Assembly: GCF_001039355.2 (NCBI RefSeq)
Contig: NW_019774269.1
Coordinates: 91,681 to 127,526 of the forward strand
Direction of reading: 5' to 3'
DNA: 35,846 nt
DNA from: Lingula anatina
Lineage: Eukaryota > Brachiopoda > Lingulata > Lingulida > Lingulidae
A model generated the notes under the pieces. It did not search any database and was not told the origin of the DNA. It was given only the letters and a program-made list of their open reading frames with translations. Shown one piece after another: positions 28,411 through 35,846 of this stretch (position 1 is its first letter; each line of letters opens with the position of its first letter). The translations under genes were made by a program, and so were the position numbers.

Positions 28411-28820
28411 ACCGTAAACACGATAAGTGGAAAACTGTTTTACCTTTTGGCTTGAAAGTTACAGAACTGATGAACATTCATAATACGCAGGTCAAGTTCG
28501 AAAATCAGCATGATTGGGTCATTTTTAAGGAAGTTATGCTTTTTTTTTTTCACTTTTTTCAGCATATATGCAACACCGTAAACACGTTAAGTGGAAAACC
28601 GTTTTACCTTTTGGCTTGAAAGTTACAGAACTGATGAACATTCATAATACGCCGGTCAAGTTCGAAAATCAGCATGATCATGTCATTTTTAGGGAAGTTA
28701 TGCTTCTTTTTCACTTTTTTCAGCATATATGCAACACCGTAAACACGATAAGTGGAAATCGGGTCATTTTTAGGGGAGTTATGCTTTTTTTTTTCATTTT
28801 TTTCAGCATATATGCACATT
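28411..28820 (+). repeat. Tandem repeat of ~162 bp, about 2.5 copies
   Basis: Units begin ACCGTAAACACG at 28411, 28575 and 28736 (periods 164 and 161) and carry CTTGAAAGTTACAGAACTGA, then AGCATGAT-GG/ATCATG and end TTTTTTCAGCATATATGCAA. The third unit is truncated internally. Open frames here are repeat-derived. Confidence 0.9.
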
Positions 28821-30117
28821 GATAACACAATATAAGAAAAACAGATAGGCCAATGCATTGTCATTGTACTCGCAGGAGTGGTCAATCTTACTAAAACATA
28901 GTATGAAAATCAGCATAATCAGGCCATTATTTTAGAAGTTATGCTTTTTTTTTTCACATTTCCTCAGATTCAATTCTTAGGCATGTTAATAGTCTCATTA
29001 TTGAACTAATAAGATACGTAAAAGTGTTTGTTTGATATTTCCTGCATCTTTACAACATTGTCAGTTGATTATGTAAAAATGATGGTAAACTTGTTATCAT
29101 GTATTGTGTAATCAAGTGTCCAAAACGGAAATAAACTCATATCATTGCAGTTTGTCAGATTCAATCATCCACATCTGCCATGATGACCATGATGGGAAAA
29201 CCGTGTTACTTATGATTGTCAAACTTTCAAAAAAGAAACACAGGACTAAAATGCAGCCCAAGTTGGAAAAGCAGTCTAATGGGCTTCTTTTTCTGGAAGT
29301 TATACATTTTAGTGAAATATTCATTATCTTTTTGGCATATTCATTGTGGGACTCGGAGCTCCCATGGACATGAAGCCGGATGGTAATCAAATTTTCTACA
29401 TGTTCATGCTATTTATAGTCAATAATCAAAAATTGGTGATAATTATTCTATAATTTATTATGTAATGTTACATCAAAATTGACAATAATCTTTTTGCACT
29501 GCTACTGCAAACATTATGAAAAGAAAACTGTGTTATTTATTATTATATTTAACTTAAGAGTATGATTTTTAGGATTGGCATGCAGTTCAAATTAGAAAGC
29601 CAGGTCAATTGGGTTATCATTTATTATTGAATTTAATGCAATTTTGTGTGAAATTTCATTTTTCTCATTCTGGCACTTTCTAAGTATAAACTTGAACTCT
29701 GATGGGCCTGAAGCCTTATGCTTTTACTCTCATCGGTGTTACCTGTTGTGCAAAATTAAAATTTGATGTTGACTGTGCAGTTAAACATAATGTATTATTG
29801 CATCAGAAGTGGTAGTCTCCTATTTTGTGCATTATTGTTTTGTGCTCTTCTTAAGTTGTGACTTATGGGCCTGAAAGACCTTTGAGAGGGTCAGTCTATA
29901 AATTTCCCTTGGGTATCACTTCGCTAATTTCAGTTATAAAGTAATTTGCCTAATTGATAGGCTACATAAAGCACACTTGTGATTTGAGATTACATAAAGC
30001 ACACTTGTTGATATTTCCCTGTAAACTCCCATAGGTTAAGCTCTCTGCTAGATTAATAATAAGGAAGCAGTGATAATTATGCAGGTAAATTTTGTTTAAT
30101 ATTGCAAATAAGTTTTA

Positions 30118-30131
30118 TATATATATATATA

Positions 30132-30170
<39 letters not shown>
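30118..30170. repeat. (TA)n microsatellite, interrupted
   Basis: Two TA runs separated by TTTT inside family P copy 3. Confidence 0.9.
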
Positions 30171-30172
<2 letters not shown>

Positions 30173-30220
30173 AACTGAAAGATTAAAAGTTTGAATAGCA
30201 GCTTCATTGGAATTATATTT

Positions 30221-30402
30221 ACCTCTGCCAAGGAGGTTATATTTTCACCCCTGTTTGTCATCAACATAACTCAAAAAGTTATGGACCGATTTTGCTGAAA
30301 TTTTCAGGAACTGTCAGAAGTGGGCCAAAGAGGACAAAAATCAATAATAATCAACAATTGCTACCTTGGCAGAGGTCTGCACTCTCGGAGTGCTTTTCTA
30401 GT
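30221..30402. mobile_element. 182-bp foldback/MITE with CCTCTGCCAAGG arms
   Basis: ACCTCTGCCAAGG at 30221 pairs with CCTTGGCAGAGGT ending at 30376, followed by CTGCACTCTCGGAGTGCTTT and CTAGT. The interior (AACTCAAAAAGTTATGGACC, GAAATTTTCAGGAA) resembles a repeat I associate with many aquatic animal genomes. The family name is not certain. Confidence 0.7.
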
Positions 30403-31267
30403 TTTGTTGTTTTCCTTTATAATTTTTTCTCAAACACTTGCATTTGTGACTTTAAACTCTCATCCGCCTGAGACTCTGACATTTCTGTTTTTCCACATAA
30501 GCAGTTGTATTGTTTTTTATGTCTTTAAACATTATGTTACTTATGTAATATTATTTTATGCACTGTCATCATTTTTCAAATATTGAGACTTTCATCATGT
30601 GAATTTAAACTCATGGTCCTGAAACTGTAATCTTATTGAAAGGGTAGATTGAGACCATCTTCTGGGTCTTCCGGAAGACAGTCAGGTTATTAAGTTTATA
30701 TTGCCTGGTATCTATTTTTTCTTCTGTTGGAAGACCATCAAAATGGAGGATGGATCAAAATAGATACTTTGGAATACTGTCAGAAAATATCTCTGGGTCC
30801 GCTCATGTTATTGACCATTTTACCTGTTGTGCATGATTAAAATTCAGTGTTGACTGACAGTGCTATTATAAGCATTATTTATTATTGCATCCAAATTGAC
30901 AAAATGACCTATTTTGCATCTTTATTTTCTGTTTTTTGTCTGTACATTTGACACCTTTGCTGCCTTGTTATTTCAATATTCCATAAATGTCAGTGCTATT
31001 CAAGGATATTATGACACAGTATCTTGAAGGAGGTATGTTCTTTCCAAATTTTAGTTGTTTATGCTCTCATTTACTGAGTTTTAGTTGAGCTTGCCGACTT
31101 AAGTCTCCTCCCGAGGAGGCTAGACATCGTCGACTAGCAGCTAATAAAAAAACGACGTAAGCGACCTTTTAGATTCTTTGTGAAACGGGACTTAGCGACT
31201 TAATTACGTTGGTAACCAAGTTCTTAGTCAGGGAAACGGACTTAAGTTTTTTTGTGAAAAGGGGGCC

Positions 31268-33223
31268 AGATCAAGAGAGAAAAATTGGCACAATAGTTGC
31301 CCATACTTTATATTGTTGTTATTATTATTTTATTTAGTTGTTGTTGTGACCCCTCAGTTTTAAATTTTAATGTATTTGTGGGTATTCTTAATATTGTATT
31401 TTATTCTAATAATTTGAGATTCACTTTAGTCTTTTTAAATTTAGTGTCATGATTAATGTTATCTTTCCTGTTAATTAAATTTAATTGCAGGTTTTGTAAT
31501 ACTGGACTAATTATAAGGTTTAGAAACTTTTTTCTTATTTTTATGGAATTTTTACATGTTAGAGAAACGTTTGGTATGAATATATTAAGAAATAAACTGC
31601 AGTTATGTTTTTGTTGGTTATATTGAATGTTTCACATGGTTATACTCCTGCACAAACAATTGACATGAAAATTATTTTATCAAAGATAATTATTGGCTGT
31701 ACATTTTTATTGATAAAAACCCCGCAAAACAAATGCTCTGCTAAATCAGTCCTGCAAAGTGTTCATTACTTTATCAGGGATTAGGTTGGGTCACGTTTTT
31801 GCGCTAATAGCGCATACATTTACCAAAAAGTGCAACAGGTTATTGCATACGCGCTAAAAATAGCGCATCCTGATACAGAATGTACGGTAGTTGATGTTTT
31901 GTAAATAAGTTTACTGTGAAAGATGGCCTGTCAAAGAGATGTTAGCAGTGTAACGTACGTGAAACTTTAAGGAACATATTAAACCACTACAGCTTTAGTA
32001 TAATTCATAACAGGCAGGGTCTGCGCATTTACACGAGTCATGCCCTGCAATGTGAGGGTTACTGTCGAGATCGCCCGGAAAACTGTTGAGGAAAATGTTT
32101 AGTATTGCTCGACAAATCCATAATGAAATAAGTCAATTAAGTTGTCTAGCGAGATATATGATGCAAGCACGATCCACAAGGTTTTAATTAGGTGAAACGA
32201 TCTAATTAGATGATTCAACGAGTCCTTTACCGAATTACATAACAGTCAATGATAAAGTGGTGTTGGCGTCCCACTGCGGCTTCAACTTCTTGTTTTAACA
32301 AGACTCGCGCTACATGCTGGCTTGAGAAAAACATCACTGTTTCACCTTGACGCCGCCGCGTTTATTTCTTATGGTGCACTGTCTTCTTCCCACGAACACC
32401 ATTTATATTTAAAAAAAAGGGCGTCGCAAGGTATTAGACGATTTTTCTGATCACATAACTCGTAAGCAATGCCTTGTCTAGGAATTATATCCGTTGACTC
32501 TACATTGTGTAACAATTATTTCTTGTTTTAAGAATCATTTCTTTCGATTTCTCGCAAAATGGTTGAAACTGTTCCTTTCAAGAGCAACTCCACTCAACAA
32601 GACTGTCGCTATTTAGGCACCCGTATCAACACTATTTTTAGTTTAAGTCGTTTTAAAATTTACTTCAAACTTCGCGTTTCGTAAGCTAACATTTTTGCAT
32701 ACATGTTACATTGTACCTGAGTATACATCCCATAATGATACACAACAAGCATGACAAAGCATAAAAGCTGTGTACCCGATGAGTTGAAACCGTAGTTACC
32801 GTTGGTAAAAAAAATAGTCACAAGCACATTGCATCGTGTTGAGAACATCTAGAGGACAACTGACACAATCGTTGCAATATGCGTCCTTCACTTTATAGTA
32901 TATAGTCCAGATGTACTCCCATCTCGCCGAAATAAAGCCTAGATGACGTTTTACAAAGTCTCAAATTGCTGCTATGTAGGCCTAATGTTTTTCAGTCTCG
33001 TAATCTCATTTTCAGTGTAGCGTTTCGACTTCACATATTTTACAGATATCCCACTTGAGAAATTATTTAATGGCATTTTACAGGGGAAGTAATAGAAAAT
33101 TAACCATCTTACATTTCTCCTCGTGAGGAATTTATAGACTCACTCAGGCAGAGAAAGTTTGATTATAATTCCGGCGTCTTCAACGTCACGGCGCATTCAC
33201 CCTTGGGCACGGCGCCCGACAAA
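31268..33223. other. Gene-poor sequence, nothing recognised
   Basis: No exon with convincing borders, tRNA or rRNA seen. Near 31796-31866 the word GCGC(A/T)A recurs (GCGCTAATAGCGCATAC and reverse-complement-like TACGCGCTAAAAATAGCGCA), a small inverted arrangement around TTACCAAAAAGTGCAACAGG. Confidence 0.5.
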
Positions 33224-33234
33224 GGGCAGTCTTC

Positions 33235-33377
33235 ATGGGCGTCCGCAGAAAATTTTCCAGGGGGTCAAAGTCATACGGGGAGATAATGATTGGCTGGGTA
33301 CCCGCAATAAAAATGCAGTTCCAAAATTCAGGGGGGAGGGTCAAGTGCTCCCATTGACCCCCCCTGGGGAACGCCCA
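33235..33377. mobile_element. 143-bp MITE with 11-bp target duplication (Mutator-like)
   Basis: Both flanks are GGGCAGTCTTC (33224-33234 and 33378-33388), an exact 11-bp direct repeat. The ends TGGGCGTCC...CCAGGGGGTCAA and TTGACCCCCC--CTGGGG-ACGCCCA are imperfect inverted repeats. Target duplications of 9-11 bp are characteristic of Mutator-like elements. Confidence 0.82.
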
Positions 33378-33961
33378 GGGCAGTCTTCGTTGCCATCAAA
33401 ATTTGTTGAAATAGAGGGCAAAGCGATGTGGGAACTGCCCGGTTATTTGTCTCAAATTTAAAAAAATGGGAATTTAGACAGTGACCTAAAAAGTCAGCGG
33501 ACACAAATGTTGGAAGCAGTAAAATGAATGTTAAAATTCTGGTTGACGCACTCTCCGAGTACCTGCCCCTGCTATGGCCCCCAGCCAACCTTGCTGGAAA
33601 TGCTAGAATGCAAGTCCAGCTGTAAATCGTTAGTTTGTCTGAATGCATTGGGAGGGGGATTTTGTTTTGATTACAATAACACTTCTTATGGTTCAGCGGT
33701 ATTGTTACTTTTTAAAAATTAACCAAAATTTTAGCTTGGGATTTTATTGAAAGCGATCTTTCATACTGCCACCTATCGTCAATATAAGCTCAACACGGCG
33801 CAGACGATGGAAAATGCTTTTACCAAAATTATAGTTGCCAAATTTTTAGCAACAAGGTAGTAGATCTAAACCTGATATTAGTTTCAACACTGTTGATATT
33901 TTGTGGCAATTCATGCACATTTTGGGGGTCAATTCAAGCTGTAACATCTTTTTCTCACCAG

Positions 33962-34078
33962 TTTCGTAAAATGTCTAAAATAATAAGAGGGAAGCAAAAC
34001 CAGTGGCTGACAGTAACACTCAGTGACAGGGAAACTGGCATCCGAGACACCATTGATGAATTAAAGTTTGCAGATTAA
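33962..34078 (+). CDS. Candidate terminal exon or small ORF, unrecognised
   Basis: A good acceptor (CATCTTTTTCTCACCAG) precedes 117 nt open to TAA: FRKMSKIIRGKQNQWLTVTL then a polar acidic end. The composition is protein-like and an ATG lies at 33971. No upstream exon of compatible phase was identified; an ORF near 33524-33619 (starting MNVKILVDALSEYLPLLWPP) is nearby but its only donor, CAGCT|GTAAAT, has the wrong phase. I do not recognise it. Confidence 0.3.
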   Translation, partial: FRKMSKIIRGKQNQWLTVTLSDRETGIRDTIDELKFAD

Positions 34079-34915
34079 TGTTTGCGAGTTGCTTTGACAG
34101 TACACATCACTTATTATTATATGTTATGGGTACCTTTTTTAAGAGGTACAATATCTTTTCACTTTCAGTTCAAAATGATGCAGTGAAGCCAGCATGTTGA
34201 CCATGTTTTGCCAAAGAATTAAGAAGAGAAATATCTTTTTAATGAGTTATATCAGTGGTCACATCATAGTCTTTCTAATTTGGCTCCTTGCTGTGCACAT
34301 AGGTAGGAAAAACTTTTGTTGAATAAATCAATTAATTCAATGATATTACATACATTATATTTTTTGCCACAACAACATTTAATGCAAACAAATGTTTTCA
34401 TAATTATAGATGTTTCAATGAAAATGAGTACACAAGTAGAAATGAATTTAGGTTGGATGAATACGGATTGGTTGATCCACTTCAATAATTATTGAATTAT
34501 ACCGTCATTACTTTCTAATGAATGGCCTTGCTGCCAGTAATTACACCGTGGGCATTCAGGGCACAGACCGTGATCACAAGAAACCGCCAATAGTTTTTTA
34601 GATTTTTAGAAAATAGATTCTTCATGTGAACGAACCCTTAGTGATTTGAACTATTAGAGCACTTTTATGGTTTGTAATATTATTTTCAAGTCTTTTCACA
34701 ATCAATATCTGCTGTTTTTTTTTCTTTTTTGATAATACTGGGGGAGATGCCACTTACTACACACTTGAATTTAAGCACAGAACACATAAGCCATAACCTA
34801 TAAGCATATATACTGAAGCATCTAAAATATTTTCATCATAAGAGTCTCTCAAATTATTTTTTTGTTTAATTTAAAAACTTGATATAGGCATTTTACATGA
34901 TAGCATTTTCTATAC
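34079..34915. other. No recognised gene
   Basis: AT-rich, short frames only, no repeat of note apart from a T-rich run at 34710-34730. Confidence 0.5.
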
Positions 34916-35084
34916 CATGTAGCTGGCAAAAAATAATAGCTGGATCAATCCAATTCTGGGGAAGATTCTCCCTCAGTGCAATAACTTTGAATGGCTTAAA
35001 TGTCTGACATGCCTCTTGCATTGAGCTGCTTGGGGGGGATTCACTTAACCCCAGCCACTCAAGGAGGCGTGCCAAACTATCAAG
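34916..35084 (-). CDS. Candidate internal exon, unrecognised product
   Basis: On the minus strand an acceptor (ACTGTACTCAG) and a donor (CATG|GTATAG) bound 169 nt in phase 0 to phase 1, fully open. It begins LDSLARLLEWLGLSESPPSS, continues with a KPFKVIALRENLPQNWID block and ends IIFCQLH. The codon choice and mixed composition look coding, but I do not recognise a family, and it could derive from a domesticated or decayed transposon. Neighbouring exons were not found. Confidence 0.35.
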
Positions 35085-35296
35085 CTGAGTACAGTGAATG
35101 CATTTCAGCAAGAATCTACCAAAGAGTTGGATCAGTCCAGCTTGTATGGTGTACTCTTGAATGCCATCTGAGTAAAAAACAAGTTCTGGAATACCATGTC
35201 AATTTCAAAGCAGCCCAAATCTGTGGCAAGCATAAAGGCTAAATTAAGACTTTCAAAGATCATCTTATAGCAATAAAGCATATAGAAATACAGATT

Positions 35297-35297
35297 C

Positions 35298-35347
<50 letters not shown>
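35297..35347. repeat. (TAG)n microsatellite
   Basis: Roughly 17 uninterrupted TAG/AGT units. Confidence 0.95.
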
Positions 35348-35465
35348 CCAGCTGCATTTCTACAGTTAAAGGACAATAATCATATAAAAATCCATTTCTT
35401 GAATTCTGAAGATCCAGCACTTAATCTATACACTACATTTATGTTTTAATCGATCCCTGTAATTG

Positions 35466-35591
35466 TACCACCAGCGTTAGCGCTGGCGGTACACATGGTT
35501 TCGGTCCCGTCCGGATCGTTCCGCCGGCTCCGCCGGCTCCGCCGGACGGCTACCGTTACCACTTCTCCTCCTAGGCGGTAAGGCCCCCCGT
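35466..35591. repeat. GC-rich island with hairpin and CCGCCGGCT repeats
   Basis: GTACCACCAGCG and CGCTGGCGGTAC around TTAG form a near-perfect hairpin at 35464-35491. A triple CCGCCGGCT run follows at 35520-35546. It stands out from the AT-rich surroundings and is probably the end of a repeat element. An open minus-strand frame across it is Arg-rich and repeat-derived. Confidence 0.55.
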
Positions 35592-35846
35592 ACCCATCTC
35601 TTGGATTTAGGTCACCTATAATCTCAACTCGTTCCACGTAAAATTTGGGCTTTGTCGGTATTGGGGTCTGGGTGTGGCACTCATTGAAATGCACCCTTGT
35701 CCAAAAATGGCAAAATTAAATGCTAATTATCTACCCTACGGAAGGGGTTATGGGAAAAATTTCTACAGACGGCTTTCCAAAAGTCATATGTGTAGATTTC
35801 AAATATGCCCTTGGATTTGACCTTTGACCTTTACTTCAAGGTCAAA
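35592..35846. other. Window end, no recognised gene
   Basis: The final bases include direct repeats of TTTGACCTTTGACC/TTCAAGGTCAAA. No exon seen. Confidence 0.4.

Larger units (their letters stand above)
28332..30970 (+). mobile_element. Dispersed repeat family P, long copy 3
   Basis: Same 5' palindrome and same 3' end (GTCTGTACATTTGACACC) as copies 1 and 2, about 2.6 kb. It differs from copy 2 by a tandem expansion at 28411-28820, lack of the nested TTAA MITE, a TA microsatellite and a CCTCTGCCAAGG element. No coding capacity. Confidence 0.82.
27896..31267. mobile_element. 3.37-kb composite element with GGCCCCC-type inverted ends
   Basis: The left end GGCCCCCGTTTCACAAAGAA, then TCTTAA, matches the reverse complement of the right end (ACTTAAGTTTTTTTGTGAAA, then AGGGGGCC). 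Second internal copies of the CGTTTCACAAAGAATCT phrase lie near 27988 and, inverted, near 31164-31187. A 3-bp CAG flanks the inner GCCCCC/GGGGGC ends and is a weak target-duplication candidate. Inside lies the long family P copy 3, so the composite is nested. Confidence 0.7.

Noticed and set aside
28401-28885. Three similar open frames of 72-93 codons
   Set aside because: They arise from the 162-bp tandem repeat within family P copy 3, not from a conserved gene.
33159-33461. 100-codon plus-strand frame
   Set aside because: Most of it is the Mutator-like MITE and its target duplications.
35446-35694. 82-codon Arg-rich minus-strand frame
   Set aside because: Covers a GC-rich hairpin and CCGCCGGCT repeats; composition is repeat-driven and no splice or domain support was seen.

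Overview
This is an AT-rich, intron-rich, repeat-dense animal (metazoan) genomic window, not a prokaryotic or viral one. Exons of 60 to 850 bases have GT-AG borders and consistent phases, coding ORFs are short and interrupted, and large parts are transposon debris and microsatellites. Group A SRCR domains, a polycystin-1-like receptor/channel, a LINE relic, a Tc1-like relic and many TIR elements suggest a marine invertebrate (mollusc, annelid, brachiopod, hemichordate, echinoderm or lancelet). The lineage cannot be fixed from the window.

Layout. 1-5438: almost no recognisable genes; microsatellites, an 85-bp tandem duplication, a 70-bp palindrome, a decayed non-LTR retrotransposon 3' end (4110-4857), and a weak minus-strand exon pair. 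5439-12858: four phase 1-1 exons of a tandem SRCR gene on the plus strand (second half of domain A, both halves of B, first half of C). Their introns hold a 2.49-kb TIR transposon with TATA target duplications and a decayed Tc1-like transposase. 14284-27242: the 3' part of a plus-strand polycystin-1-like gene in 14 exons: GAIN/GPS, TM1, PLAT, TM2-TM6, polycystin (TOP) domain, and a PKD2-like TM7-TM11 with pore, stop codon and poly(A) signals. The 14 exons total 3835 nt. Removing one base from a G5 run in the PLAT exon gives 3834 nt, an uninterrupted 1277-residue frame. 27243-35846: a 3.37-kb composite element, then mostly non-coding sequence with two weak exon candidates and a GC-rich hairpin at the end.

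The SRCR and polycystin exons could be one large receptor or two genes. SRCR-C lacks its second half, the polycystin gene lacks everything upstream of its GAIN domain, and the facing exons have incompatible phases. A single N (13675) sits where the 5' and 3' parts of a dispersed repeat are fused. A collapsed gap or misjoin there is the most economical explanation.

Most notable signals: (i) several polycystin exons have tandem, decaying 'shadow' copies of their own splice junctions next to them (four 71-bp copies at 20894-21177; three ~70-bp copies at 25492-25670; a 66-bp donor copy at 25813-25944; a faint 78-bp pair at 15301-15430); (ii) a one-base frameshift in the PLAT exon; (iii) a 2.49-kb element carrying repeated CGTAACGGAGGTTAGG motifs; (iv) a dispersed family with a perfectly conserved 30-bp palindrome at its 5' end in three otherwise diverged copies; (v) a TTAA-flanked MITE family; (vi) a channel pore in which the acidic residue of the PKD2 filter is glycine.
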